64,000 nt of DNA from Pseudomonas pharyngis (lineage in GTDB: Bacteria; Pseudomonadota; Gammaproteobacteria; Pseudomonadales; Pseudomonadaceae), in contig NZ_BQID01000005.1 of the NCBI RefSeq assembly GCF_021602345.1, positions 1 through 64,000 of the forward strand, written 5' to 3'. Shown piece after piece: positions 50,218-59,119 of this stretch. The position numbers and the translations under genes are program-made. Within the stretch, counting starts at the first letter, position 1. The number at the start of each line of letters is the position of its first letter. The notes beneath the pieces were generated by a model, which was not told where the DNA came from, searched no databases, and saw nothing but the letters and a program-made list of their open reading frames with translations.

Positions 50218-51475
50218 TTACAAGCACCTCAAGCGATTGACCGCCAGTCAAAAAACCAGGCCGTCGGGGATCATTGCGCGCAATGATGTCATCAGCCCGT
50301 CCTGCGTCCCCATAAAGCTGGTAGGCAACAACCAAAGAAGGCAGCGTCTGGCGCGGGGAGAACTTCGCAAGCCGAGGCAGATCCTGATCGGGATCAGGTA
50401 CCGCCTGTACGACGGCCGTTCTCAAATCCGTGAGCGCGACGTACACCAGATCATCACTCGTAGATTCACTCTCCACATCCAGACGATCCGCGAGTTCCGT
50501 GCGCACAGCGATCGCCGATTCATAGCTGTCGTATTTAGTCGGGGACGACACCGTCTTCGTACCCCCGTTCGAAACCTCTTCCGTGGTCTGCGTGACCACT
50601 GCGGCAGATGCCGCCTGCGAAATAGCTGATTGCCGCACAAGCGCTGAGATGGCTCTGGAGTTCTTCGCGACCTGCTTCCTGCTCGGCGTGGTGTTCGCCA
50701 CCACAACCGGTACATCACCATCGTCACCGCTCGAAAAATACCGATCGTAAAGACTGGTCAGCATCTTGAAAGCGCTACCACCGAACGCCGAGCGGATACT
50801 ACCGATCGCGTCGACGACACTTTCGGCGAAATCGAACGGCGACTGGATCAGGTCGAATGCATCGGAACCGATGCTTTTGACCTTATCGTAGAAGTCCGAG
50901 ACCGCCTGTATATCGCTGGAAACGATGAATTCTGGCGAGCTCAGGAAATCACTCAAATCCTTGATTTGCGCAGTCGCGGCATCAGCCACAAACGACGGGT
51001 AGCCTTTCGTAAGGAAGTCGGAGACAAAGCTTTCCTTGGCGGCATCCGTGACTTCGTTACCCTTTTCGCTGATCGCATTGACGCTATCGACCTTCGCCGA
51101 TGGGTACGAAGCCTCGCCCGCCTCGAGGAACGTCATCGAGATTGTGCATTTGCCGCCTTCATCCGACGATTCGCTGACGGTCAGGCCGCGGCAAACCACG
51201 TTCAGCTCTCCACGGTATGGATGAACCAGCACGCCAGGGCCTTCCTTTTCGCACGCCTTGATCAGATCTTCCCGGGCGACGTCGTATTCCTTGCCCAGCA
51301 GATACCCGGTGATGCTGAACTCTCTAGCCTTGCGGCCAAGGTCCTCGACGAACGGGATATCGCGCTGCGCTGTTTCGTGAACCGCCTGGCGACGGCCGTG
51401 ACTGCTGTCTGCCGTGGCCACAAAAAAGCCCACGCCGCGAAAGGTCGCGGCGCGGTAGTTGTCTCGCCAAGCCAT
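50210..51475 (-). CDS. Tail/DNA-circularisation protein N (Mu gp43-like)
   Basis: 421 residues. The N-terminal 100 residues (WRDNYRAATFRGVGFFVATA, QRDIPFVEDLGRKAREFSIT, LVHPYRGELNVVCRGL) are the DNA_circ_N domain, which despite its name is a baseplate-associated component in Mu-like phages. The rest is helical. It lies 12 bases after the tape-measure gene. Confidence 0.92.
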   Translation of the reverse strand: MAWRDNYRAATFRGVGFFVATADSSHGRRQAVHETAQRDIPFVEDLGRKAREFSITGYLLGKEYDVAREDLIKACEKEGPGVLVHPYRGELNVVCRGLTVSESSDEGGKCTISMTFLEAGEASYPSAKVDSVNAISEKGNEVTDAAKESFVSDFLTKGYPSFVADAATAQIKDLSDFLSSPEFIVSSDIQAVSDFYDKVKSIGSDAFDLIQSPFDFAESVVDAIGSIRSAFGGSAFKMLTSLYDRYFSSGDDGDVPVVVANTTPSRKQVAKNSRAISALVRQSAISQAASAAVVTQTTEEVSNGGTKTVSSPTKYDSYESAIAVRTELADRLDVESESTSDDLVYVALTDLRTAVVQAVPDPDQDLPRLAKFSPRQTLPSLVVAYQLYGDAGRADDIIARNDPRRPGFLTGGQSLEVLVNG

Positions 51476-51487
51476 GGGGAGCTCCAG

Positions 51488-53293
51488 TTATGGGGCCATC
51501 ATTGAGAAGCCGATGTCGGTGTCGAACGTCGCGCCCTGGCTGCCCTCGGTTTTCACCTTGGAGCCCGGCGGGACGTTGTTCAGGTCAACCTGCACCTTCA
51601 CCGCCTGCGGCGGCTGCGCGAGTTGCTGCGCGGCTTCCTGGCCAATCTGCGCGGCCCGACGGCCGAGATCGGTATCAGCCGCATAGGTTCCGGCCGCCGG
51701 AGCGGTGCCTTCCGCGCCACCACTCACGACGGCACCATCAATGCCGAGGAGTTTTTTTGCCCAGTCCGGCAAACCGTTCTTGATGGCAACAACAGCATCA
51801 GCGATTTTGGAACCCAGAATTGCCCCCAGGTCCCAACCGGTCAGGTATTTGATCAGCGCCGCGAAGGCATCCATCATCAGCGTGACCGGGTTCAGACCAG
51901 CCCAAATAGAAACAATGCCGGAGATTTTTTCTCCAATGATCGCGGCAATATCCCATCCAGTCAGGTATTTGATTAAGCCGTTGAATGCCTCCATCATCAG
52001 CGTGACTGGGTTGTACTCCATCCAGAGCTTCACAATCCCATTGATGATCCCGTCCGCAAACGCGGCTTTGACGCTCGCCCACTTTTCTTCAAAGAATTTG
52101 GCGATGGCGTCCCAGTTTCGGTAAACGATGAACGCCGCAGCGCCGATTGCCGCGACCGCAGCCAGGAACCAGCCGACCGGGGTGAGGGTAATTGCTACGC
52201 CAAGCCCCTTCAGCGCCACTGCGAGATTCAGTACAGCCATGACCAGACCACCGCCGATGTACAGGCCGAGCGCAGTGAAGACCAAGTTGGCAGCACCAAA
52301 AGTGTCCGAGAGCGAACCGAAAATATCTATAACGGGTTTAACTCCGTCATAAAGGTCGCCGAGCAGACCGGTAATCTTCTCGATATTGCCTGGCAGATTC
52401 GCTGCGAATGACGTCGCAAACGCTTCAATCTGAGGCCGGTATTTGACGATCGTCTCAATCAGCTGAGTGCCGAGCTTATTGAGTTGCGGCACGAGGGCAC
52501 TGCCGATCGTATTGCCCACGCCACTCAGCGCGGCATGGATCGTGTCGAGCGTATCGCCGAACGCCTCACCTTCCCGCACCGCGTCGTCGGAAATGACCAG
52601 CCCCAGACGGCGAGCCTCGTCGGACATTTCCTTGAGCCCGGCGCTACCGCCACGGATCAGCGGCAGCAATTCAGTGGCGCTCTTGCCGAAAATCTTCACA
52701 GCGGCCTGGGCCTGCAGCGACGGATCTTTGATCTTCGAAATTCGGTCGACGAAAGTATCGAACAGCGCATCCGAGCTTTTCAGCTTGCCTGATGCGTCCT
52801 TGATGTTGATGCCCAGGCCCTTGAACATTTCCTTGAGTTCTTTCGAGCCGGCCGTGGCCGCGCCAACGTTGAGCTGCATCTTCTGCAGGGCGCCGCCCAG
52901 CGTTTCTGCTGAAGAACCCGTCAGCTTCGCCGCAAAGCCCAGCTCCTGGAATCGCTCACGACTGATTCCGGTACGCTCAGCCGTATCGCCGATCGCCCCG
53001 GTTGCATCGGCGAACCCTTGGAAGAACAGGTTCAACGCTGCGCCGGTAATGCCCAGGGTGGCGCCGAGCCCAAGCAATCGCCGGGCACTCGAGTCCACGG
53101 CCTTGCCAATGCCAGCAACCGCTCCACCTACCCCTTTGAGGCTATTGGTGAATACCGGCAAACCTACTCGATCGAGCGCTCCGGTTATGCCCGCGCTAGC
53201 CGCCCTGACCTTGCCGAAGATTCCCCGCAACGGAGCGGTCACGCGGTCGACGGCCTTAATGATCAGGCTTAAGGAGTATCCTTTGTCTGCCAT
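51488..53293 (-). CDS. Tail tape-measure protein
   Basis: 601 residues. The N-terminal part ([20 protein letters not shown]) and [20 protein letters not shown] are typical of Mu-like tape measures, with hydrophobic helices in the middle ([39 protein letters not shown]). A 40-residue unit is duplicated ([20 protein letters not shown] and [20 protein letters not shown]). It sets tail length. The ATG at 53293 has GAGGAG at good spacing, whereas an upstream GTG touches that site. Confidence 0.9.
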   Translation of the reverse strand: MADKGYSLSLIIKAVDRVTAPLRGIFGKVRAASAGITGALDRVGLPVFTNSLKGVGGAVAGIGKAVDSSARRLLGLGATLGITGAALNLFFQGFADATGAIGDTAERTGISRERFQELGFAAKLTGSSAETLGGALQKMQLNVGAATAGSKELKEMFKGLGINIKDASGKLKSSDALFDTFVDRISKIKDPSLQAQAAVKIFGKSATELLPLIRGGSAGLKEMSDEARRLGLVISDDAVREGEAFGDTLDTIHAALSGVGNTIGSALVPQLNKLGTQLIETIVKYRPQIEAFATSFAANLPGNIEKITGLLGDLYDGVKPVIDIFGSLSDTFGAANLVFTALGLYIGGGLVMAVLNLAVALKGLGVAITLTPVGWFLAAVAAIGAAAFIVYRNWDAIAKFFEEKWASVKAAFADGIINGIVKLWMEYNPVTLMMEAFNGLIKYLTGWDIAAIIGEKISGIVSIWAGLNPVTLMMDAFAALIKYLTGWDLGAILGSKIADAVVAIKNGLPDWAKKLLGIDGAVVSGGAEGTAPAAGTYAADTDLGRRAAQIGQEAAQQLAQPPQAVKVQVDLNNVPPGSKVKTEGSQGATFDTDIGFSMMAP

Positions 53294-53376
53294 CCTACCC
53301 ACTCCTCGGTGCGTTCAAGCCACCAGTTCAGTTCCTCGAAGTCCATTTCCATGACTTCCGATGGCTGGACGCTCAT
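53269..53376 (-). CDS. GpE-like tail chaperone, short second TAC gene
   Basis: A 35-residue frame, [20 protein letters not shown] followed by [15 protein letters not shown], lies between the tail-assembly protein and the tape measure and overlaps the tape-measure start by 25 bases. The [15 protein letters not shown] pattern is that of GpE-type second tail-assembly chaperones, which in P2, Mu and lambda are often made by frameshift from the first gene. The upstream gene ends 17 bases before, in another frame. Confidence 0.72.
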   Translation of the reverse strand: MSVQPSEVMEMDFEELNWWLERTEEWVGWQTKDTP

Positions 53377-53393
53377 AACTTTGACGACGACGG

Positions 53394-53696
53394 TTACGCC
53401 TCCTTCCCACCCCCGAGGTGCTTCAGCAAAAAATCGCGCGCCTCGCCGATGACGGCGGCTTGATCGTCCTCGCTCAGCTCGTCGAGCAATGAAGGAGGAT
53501 GGCCAACCATCTTGGCGCCGAGGTCGATCAGCGTGGCGAAGTCCATGTCGGCGCCGCCGTTGCCCTTGCCATCAGAGGTAATGCGCAAGGCGTGACCACG
53601 CAGGTATTTCAGCTTGCGGGTGACCGTCAGTTCGGTGAATGTGTCTTTGCCGAACGTGACCGGTTCAGTCAGGGGTAGCGTTTTTTCCTTTGCCAT
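53394..53696 (-). CDS. Tail assembly chaperone (Mu gp41-like)
   Basis: 100 residues. LPLTEPVTFGKDTFTELTVT followed by RKLKYLRGHALRI is the phage tail-assembly (TAC_7) family. It would help wind the tape measure. It follows the tube gene with a 1-base overlap of stop and start and precedes the short GpE-like frame. Confidence 0.88.
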   Translation of the reverse strand: MAKEKTLPLTEPVTFGKDTFTELTVTRKLKYLRGHALRITSDGKGNGGADMDFATLIDLGAKMVGHPPSLLDELSEDDQAAVIGEARDFLLKHLGGGKEA

Positions 53697-54064
53697 TACT
53701 TCACTTCCTCGCAGGACATGCCTTCAAATCGGCAGGCAATGTTGCCTTCCTCGGTGTTGCCGGTGCCCTCGCCCGCGTACCAGGCATCGCTCAGCGCGAT
53801 AACCTTGCCGTTTGCAAGTTCCAGCGTGATGGTCGCCTCATCGAGCGTGACCAGATCCTCGAGACTCAGCTCGTTACGATCAGTGATTTCCCCTTCAATA
53901 AAGGGAACCTGAGGCGTTTCCTTGTAGCCGTGAACAACGTCGGCGCCGACCACGCCTTCGCGTTTCGGTTTGCCGAGGTTGTAGGTGAAACTGCCTTTGG
54001 CGAAGTAGATGTCGCCATTGACCTTCAGGGCGATGGTTCCCCCGATACGGTTTTTGCCTGCCAT
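53696..54064 (-). CDS. Tail tube protein (Mu gpM-like)
   Basis: 122 residues. GTIALKVNGDIYFAKGSFTY at the start and TLDEATITLELANGKVIALS in the middle match the Mu-like tail-tube family. It forms the inner tube inside the sheath and lies 23 bases after the sheath gene. Confidence 0.92.
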   Translation of the reverse strand: MAGKNRIGGTIALKVNGDIYFAKGSFTYNLGKPKREGVVGADVVHGYKETPQVPFIEGEITDRNELSLEDLVTLDEATITLELANGKVIALSDAWYAGEGTGNTEEGNIACRFEGMSCEEVK

Positions 54065-54087
54065 GTGTTATCTCCTGGCGATCGCCG

Positions 54088-55560
54088 TTACAGGCGGAAC
54101 TGAATTTTGGAACCGACGATGCGAAACTGGTTGACCAGGTCCGGCGGCAGCAACATGTCGAGCCGGTTCGGGTCACTCGCGTTTCGCTCGCTGATGAGGT
54201 TGGCCTTGAAGTCAGCCATGTTCTCGACCAGACCCAGGCGCTCCCACTCGCGAAACTTCGAGATGGCCTCTGCCTTCATCACCACTGGAGTCACTACAGG
54301 CTGGCCAGCGCCGTAGCGCGTACCGTCGTTCGCCAGTTTGTGACGCGGGTACTTGCGCAGGATGTAGTCACGCCAGTCATGGCGCAGGAACATCAGGGTG
54401 AGCAGAGTTTCACTGTCGAGGTAGCTGATGTCGGAGCCGCCGGCGGCATTGGTTTTATAGGTGGTGATCAGCCGCTCAACCTGCATCGTGCCGTCGGTGG
54501 CCACCTTGCTCGTGGCGATGCCATCAAACAGCAGCAGATTTCGCTCTTCGTTGGTGAAGCGATCAGCCGCTACTGGCGGCAGGCACCAGGTGTAGGCCAA
54601 ATTTTGAATTGGGCGGGCCGGGTCAATGGCCGCGTAATAAGCCGCAATGGCCATGGTCTCTGCCGCCTTTTCATAAGCAGGCATCGGTTCATCGTTGGCC
54701 ATGATGATCGTCAGGTGCTGGCTGTTGTGGCTATCACCGATTGCCCCCAGCGTGCCCTGAGTACCGCGCGCAGCCACGAAAGCATGCGCCTCGATCTCGC
54801 GATTCCAGGCGAAGCGGCTGGACAACTCGGTCTTGATGGTGGCCAGACTCGCGGAATCGGAGTACGGCACACCCCACGTTTGCAGCCACTCATCACCAAG
54901 GGCGGCCAGGGCGCTACCCAGAGCAGGGTTGCCAGAGCCACCGGAAAACGCGGTGAAGGTAACGCCCACTCCGGCAGGCAGAACCTGCCCCGTGTAGTAG
55001 TTGACCATGGCGCTCAAGCTGTTGCCCGTCTCGCCCTTGTGTCGACTGGTCAGCGTCACAGTGCCAGTGGTGGCAGCCGCGGTCACCGGCATGTCGGCAG
55101 CAGCCGTGATTGCTGCGGCGGCAGCGGTGCCGATGGCGGTAGCAGTGTCGCCACTGATGACACCCACCGACACGCGGCGTCCTGCAATCAGCAGTTCAAT
55201 GGTGCCAGAAGCAGTGGCAGGGCCGGTGAAGACGATAGTACCTGTAGCGGCAGCGCCGGCTGCGTTGTCGACCACCGGCATCACCTGCAACTCGGTGTAG
55301 GTGTCGATGGCCAGCGCCGCGCGCACCATGCCGGCAAGCATTGAGCCAGCACCGAACAGCGTATCGGCCTGCGCTGCACTGGTCACACGAACCAGGGCGT
55401 TTGCCATGGCGGTACCACCGGACAGTTTCTGTCCGATAAGCAGGCGTCGATAAGTAACCGACTGCGGGCCTCGTACAGCCTGGCTGTTGTCGATCTCGCT
55501 GTAGGCGCCCGGCTTGCGAAGCGATCCAGGCCCTGGAATGGTGTCGAATCCGATAGCCAT
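54088..55560 (-). CDS. Contractile tail sheath protein (Mu gpL-like)
   Basis: 490 residues. The start (GFDTIPGPGSLRKPGAYSEI), the internal VTSAAQADTLFGAGSMLAGM and the conserved end (RYGAGQPVVTPVVMKAEAIS, then ASDPNRLDMLLPPDLVNQFR) are those of Mu-type sheath proteins. It shows that this phage had a contractile (myovirus) tail. It overlaps the DUF2635 stop by one base. Confidence 0.94.
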   Translation of the reverse strand: MAIGFDTIPGPGSLRKPGAYSEIDNSQAVRGPQSVTYRRLLIGQKLSGGTAMANALVRVTSAAQADTLFGAGSMLAGMVRAALAIDTYTELQVMPVVDNAAGAAATGTIVFTGPATASGTIELLIAGRRVSVGVISGDTATAIGTAAAAAITAAADMPVTAAATTGTVTLTSRHKGETGNSLSAMVNYYTGQVLPAGVGVTFTAFSGGSGNPALGSALAALGDEWLQTWGVPYSDSASLATIKTELSSRFAWNREIEAHAFVAARGTQGTLGAIGDSHNSQHLTIIMANDEPMPAYEKAAETMAIAAYYAAIDPARPIQNLAYTWCLPPVAADRFTNEERNLLLFDGIATSKVATDGTMQVERLITTYKTNAAGGSDISYLDSETLLTLMFLRHDWRDYILRKYPRHKLANDGTRYGAGQPVVTPVVMKAEAISKFREWERLGLVENMADFKANLISERNASDPNRLDMLLPPDLVNQFRIVGSKIQFRL

Positions 55561-55754
55561 TATTTCTCACCTTTTGGGGTTTGGGCCTGAACCACAGGCT
55601 GTTCTGTTTCGATCACGACATCACCGGCCGCAGCCTTGCGAATCCAGTAGCTGTTGATTTCCAGCGTCTTGCCCTCAGCAGGCAGCGCCTCATAGTTGCC
55701 GGGGATCCGCACCAGGCGTCCCTCGACAGGTTTAACCAGCACTCGGGTGGTCAT
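55560..55754 (-). CDS. DUF2635 protein (Mu gp38-like)
   Basis: 64 residues: VLVKPVEGRLVRIPGNYEAL and the end VVQAQTPKGEK match DUF2635, a small protein coded just before the sheath in Mu-like phages. Its function is unknown. It overlaps the preceding gene by 4 bases. Confidence 0.9.
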   Translation of the reverse strand: MTTRVLVKPVEGRLVRIPGNYEALPAEGKTLEINSYWIRKAAAGDVVIETEQPVVQAQTPKGEK

Positions 55755-56305
55755 GGGTTCAGGTCCTCAATGATCGTTTTTGCACGATCCGCCGGATTGG
55801 GTTGGGCGTTGTCCAAGCTGTACTCGGTAGTGACCGTGTCCAGATCGGGCAGGCTTTCGTTGAATAAGTCGTCAGGGTGGCGGTCGAAGTACTCCGCCTC
55901 GAAGATGAGGCGGCACGCGCCAGTCAGTTGCTCCGACTGATCGAGCAACACCATGCGCGAACGCACATACTGCAGATCGTTGGCGGTCCCGCCGAGGGTG
56001 TCGTCCATGAGCAGCAGGCGTTCGACTTGTCGTGCCAGTGTGTCGAGGGTGTCGTCCAGTGCTACGTTGCCTTCAGCGTGGATCTCAACCACCAACTCCA
56101 CCCGCCGCCGGTACTCTCGCGGCGCTTGGTTAAAGATCTCGCCCGACTCGTCCATCGTGTAAACAATGATCGCAGGAAGCTCGCTTTGCCAGCCGTTGGA
56201 AATCAGCGGCGCCACGCGGCTGGCGTAAACGCTTGCACCTGCATTGGTGGCATTCAGCAGCATCGCAACGGCCTGCTTGCGGATGAGTTCGCGTGGATGG
56301 GCCAT
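55751..56305 (-). CDS. Tail terminator-like protein
   Basis: 184 residues. HPRELIRKQAVAMLLNATNA, VYTMDESGEIFNQAPREYRR and RVELVVEIHAEGN resemble the phage tail-terminator/completion family coded between head-joining and sheath genes. It would cap the tube and sheath at the head end. The ATG at 56305 follows AAAGG with correct spacing. Confidence 0.75.
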   Translation of the reverse strand: MAHPRELIRKQAVAMLLNATNAGASVYASRVAPLISNGWQSELPAIIVYTMDESGEIFNQAPREYRRRVELVVEIHAEGNVALDDTLDTLARQVERLLLMDDTLGGTANDLQYVRSRMVLLDQSEQLTGACRLIFEAEYFDRHPDDLFNESLPDLDTVTTEYSLDNAQPNPADRAKTIIEDLNP

Positions 56306-56307
56306 GT

Positions 56308-56655
56308 TCAAGCCTTTCGGAGAATGATCGTCACGCCAGCAACACCATCGGGCTGAACATCGTTGATCGTGAACAATTCACCCCGCGCCCTGACTCTGTC
56401 ACGACTCGTCGGCTTGTTCGGTAGATCGACCAGGCGAACGCCAAGGATTGGGTTTTGGCTCGATATCGGCGCACCCGTTTCCGGATCTACCGTGACGTGC
56501 GCGCTATCGAACACGGCTTGGGCCAAGGGCACGCCCGGCTCTACCCCATCGGTCAGCCAGTACACGGCGCCATCAGGATCGATGGACGCCGATGGTTCGC
56601 TGAAGGTGCGGATCGAAACGCCGAGCATGCGCTGGGCCATTGAGGCCCAGCCCAT
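56308..56655 (-). CDS. Head-tail joining protein
   Basis: 115 residues from the ATG at 56655, which overlaps the preceding stop as TAATG. SQNPILGVRLVDLPNKPTSR with RVRARGELFTINDVQPDG is the compact beta pattern of head-completion/joining proteins (lambda FII-like). Position between the capsid-decoration and tail-terminator genes supports this role. Confidence 0.75.
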   Translation of the reverse strand: MGWASMAQRMLGVSIRTFSEPSASIDPDGAVYWLTDGVEPGVPLAQAVFDSAHVTVDPETGAPISSQNPILGVRLVDLPNKPTSRDRVRARGELFTINDVQPDGVAGVTIILRKA

Positions 56656-57005
56656 TACACCGGCGCCGGAGCAGAAACGCCGTTGAGTCGGCAAGCACCG
56701 GTCGCGCTCGGGTTGGCCGCAATATCAGCAGCCATGCCAACCAGCACGAGGCCGGTTGCAGAAACGTTGGTGAGTGCCCGGCTGGTGGTGTTCATGTAGA
56801 TCAGATCGCCTTGAGCCCAGGCCTGCGCACTGATTTTGGTCAAGCCGAACACGCCGCAGAGTTTCAGCACCACCGGCGAACCAGCTGCTTCAGTAGTGGC
56901 CGCAACGCCGATGATCGCGCCGACTTTGTAAAGCTCGCCCGAGACGGTACCGCCGGCCGGGGCGATGACGGTGATGCAGTCGCCGTGCTGGATGAAAGTT
57001 TTCAT
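56655..57005 (-). CDS. DUF2190 capsid-associated protein
   Basis: 116 residues. MKTFIQHGDCITVIAPAGGT, VGAIIGVAATTEAAGSPVVL and GVFGLTKISAQAWAQGD are typical of DUF2190, small beta proteins coded next to the major capsid gene and thought to decorate or stabilise capsids. It lies 84 bases after the capsid gene, behind a hairpin. Confidence 0.88.
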   Translation of the reverse strand: MKTFIQHGDCITVIAPAGGTVSGELYKVGAIIGVAATTEAAGSPVVLKLCGVFGLTKISAQAWAQGDLIYMNTTSRALTNVSATGLVLVGMAADIAANPSATGACRLNGVSAPAPV

Positions 57006-57040
57006 GCATGGTCCCCTTCAGAGACTGGAACTGGAAAACA

Positions 57041-57065
57041 AAAAGGGCGCCGCGTGGCGCCCTTT
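57041..57065 (-). terminator. Hairpin after the capsid gene
   Basis: aaagggcgcc-gcgt-ggcgcccttt with further A on the left makes a strong hairpin and U-run for leftward transcripts. It may lower expression of tail genes relative to capsid. Confidence 0.75.
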
Positions 57066-57088
57066 GGGTTTTGGGTACGACCGACGAA

Positions 57089-59119
57089 TTAGTTGCCGGG
57101 GTTTTTGTAAGTGCCGCGGTAGTCGATCCAGCCGGCGCCAAACACCAGGCGAGCTTTGATTTCCATACCGTCGACTTCGAAGCCTTCACGGGTTTCCGTG
57201 AACACGCCCTGCTCGCCTTCCAGGTACGCGTACTCGAACGTATCTACGCCGCCAGGCGCAGAGAACAGATACCACTGGTTGCCGGTGATGCGCGCGTCCA
57301 CGATCACTTGGAGCGATGCGTTCCGAACATCGTTGATGTCGGAGTTCTTGGCTGGGACATAAACCGAACTGGTGAACTGGAAGGCTTCCAGTTCCTTGTC
57401 TGGGCCAACTACCAGGAACTCGGGCGACAAGTTGAGAAATTCGCCCGCCTTCGATTTTTGCTTGCGCATCGCGGCACGAGCGGCTGCCAGAGTGGTGGTA
57501 TTGATGGCGCCGCCGCTTGCGGCAAGATTTCCGTGAGCGGCGTCGTAGAACGGAACGGCGTCGGTGAAGTTCGGATTGCCCAGCAGCAAGGCCCACACCA
57601 CGTTCGACTCGGTAGCTGCGGCAGCATTACCCAGAGCAGCCGGGATGCGAGTTAGTGCGCCCAGATCATCGTTCACGATGGTTTCCCAGGTGATGGCGAT
57701 GATCTTGCCGAATTTGGCAACCTTGATCGGTGCGCCGTCCTCGGACAGCGTGCCGTACTTGTACTCGCCATGCTCTTTGACCTGCTCCAGCGCAGCGATA
57801 TCGCCCAGGGCGGCGCGGGTCACAGCACGGAAATCCGGCACGGTTGTCTGGCGACCCAGCGGGCGCCAGGTCTGTGGTGCGTTGGTGTAAGCATCGCGAA
57901 GGGTGCGGTTGACGGTGCTGCCCAGCAGCAGCGGGAAGTCACTGGTGGAGTGCATGCCGGCGGCGCGGACAGCTTGGCGATCGCAGCCCAGCGCAGCTCG
58001 AGCCAGTTCCTGTGGCGTCATGCCGCGAGCATTGCCGCCGGCCATTTCCACGAACTCGCGGGCCATGTCCACCAGGCGCATACCGCGAAACTCGCGGCCG
58101 GCGTCTTCCAGCTTGATGCTGGCATCACAACGATGCAGCAAAGCGTTCTGCATTGCTGAGCGTTTGGCATTCAGGACGGTGACATCTTGACCACCGGTTA
58201 CGATGGTCGGTTGGCTGCTGCGGGTGTTCGGCTGATCCTTCGCCTGCCGTTCGGCAACCTTGTCGATCAGTGCAATACTGGCGTCGGCGACGGAAACGCC
58301 ACGCTCCACCAGATCATCAATGAACGCCTCGTCATCCAGCTGCACTTTGCGAGCCATGGTGCGAATATTCAGACTGCGCTTGCGTTCCGCTTCTGCGGAT
58401 TCGCGGCGCAAGTTCTCATCGGCCGCGCGTTTCGCTTCTTCCGCCGCGCGCTTCTCTTCTTCGGTCATTGCATCTTCCTCTTGGGTCGTAGGCACGGCGG
58501 CCGTTGTTCCGGTTGGCTGAGTTGCCTCCCGAACTTCAAAAATGGTGTTGAAACGCTGCCCCTTGTATTCGTCGGCAGTCTTGGCGCTGCGGAACTTGCC
58601 CCCATCGTCGAAACCGATCGGTACCAGCGACAGCTCCATGGGCTCCCAATCGACAGCACGGTAGGTCGGCAGCTTGTCGTCCGTGCTTTCGGTAACCTCG
58701 TATCGGTGTACCGCATAGCCGACGCTGATATTTCGAAGGATTCCGTCCTGCACGTCCTTGAAAATCTGCTCGACGTCGTCACGCTTGCTGAACCGTACAA
58801 GGGCTCGCCCTTCGGATCCTTCGATCCACGCTTTTTCAACCACGCCAATGACGTCGTCCAGGTCGTAGGAGTTATGGGCGTTGAGGAACGGCGCGCCGTT
58901 ATTGAGGCGATCGAGCCGCACCGCGTCCTCGCTGACCTCTAACTCTTCCATGTAACTGCCAACATCCCAGGACCAACGGCGGCCTTTTGCGCCAGTGGTC
59001 CAAGTCAGCTCAACTGTGCGAGCGTCAACATCCACTGAACCTGGCCGCACGGCTGCGCGCAGGCTGAGCATCGGCGTCTCATGAGTTTTGTTGGTCGTCG
59101 GCTGTGTCTGATTTGCCAT
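57089..59119 (-). CDS. Prohead protease fused to the major capsid protein
   Basis: 676 residues. Residues 15-190 are an HK97-type prohead protease: the catalytic His lies in LNAHNSYDLDDVIG and the Ser in ILRNISVGYAVHRYE. A charged, helical scaffold-like link follows (EEEKRAAEEAKRAADENLRR), then a Mu-type capsid domain of about 380 residues (RTLRDAYTNAPQTWRPLGRQ ... VFTETREGFEVDGMEIKARL). The three parts are usually separate or partly fused; the protease would cut itself and the linker away during maturation. The ATG at 59119 lies inside the portal gene (41-base overlap). Confidence 0.9.
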   Translation of the reverse strand: MANQTQPTTNKTHETPMLSLRAAVRPGSVDVDARTVELTWTTGAKGRRWSWDVGSYMEELEVSEDAVRLDRLNNGAPFLNAHNSYDLDDVIGVVEKAWIEGSEGRALVRFSKRDDVEQIFKDVQDGILRNISVGYAVHRYEVTESTDDKLPTYRAVDWEPMELSLVPIGFDDGGKFRSAKTADEYKGQRFNTIFEVREATQPTGTTAAVPTTQEEDAMTEEEKRAAEEAKRAADENLRRESAEAERKRSLNIRTMARKVQLDDEAFIDDLVERGVSVADASIALIDKVAERQAKDQPNTRSSQPTIVTGGQDVTVLNAKRSAMQNALLHRCDASIKLEDAGREFRGMRLVDMAREFVEMAGGNARGMTPQELARAALGCDRQAVRAAGMHSTSDFPLLLGSTVNRTLRDAYTNAPQTWRPLGRQTTVPDFRAVTRAALGDIAALEQVKEHGEYKYGTLSEDGAPIKVAKFGKIIAITWETIVNDDLGALTRIPAALGNAAAATESNVVWALLLGNPNFTDAVPFYDAAHGNLAASGGAINTTTLAAARAAMRKQKSKAGEFLNLSPEFLVVGPDKELEAFQFTSSVYVPAKNSDINDVRNASLQVIVDARITGNQWYLFSAPGGVDTFEYAYLEGEQGVFTETREGFEVDGMEIKARLVFGAGWIDYRGTYKNPGN

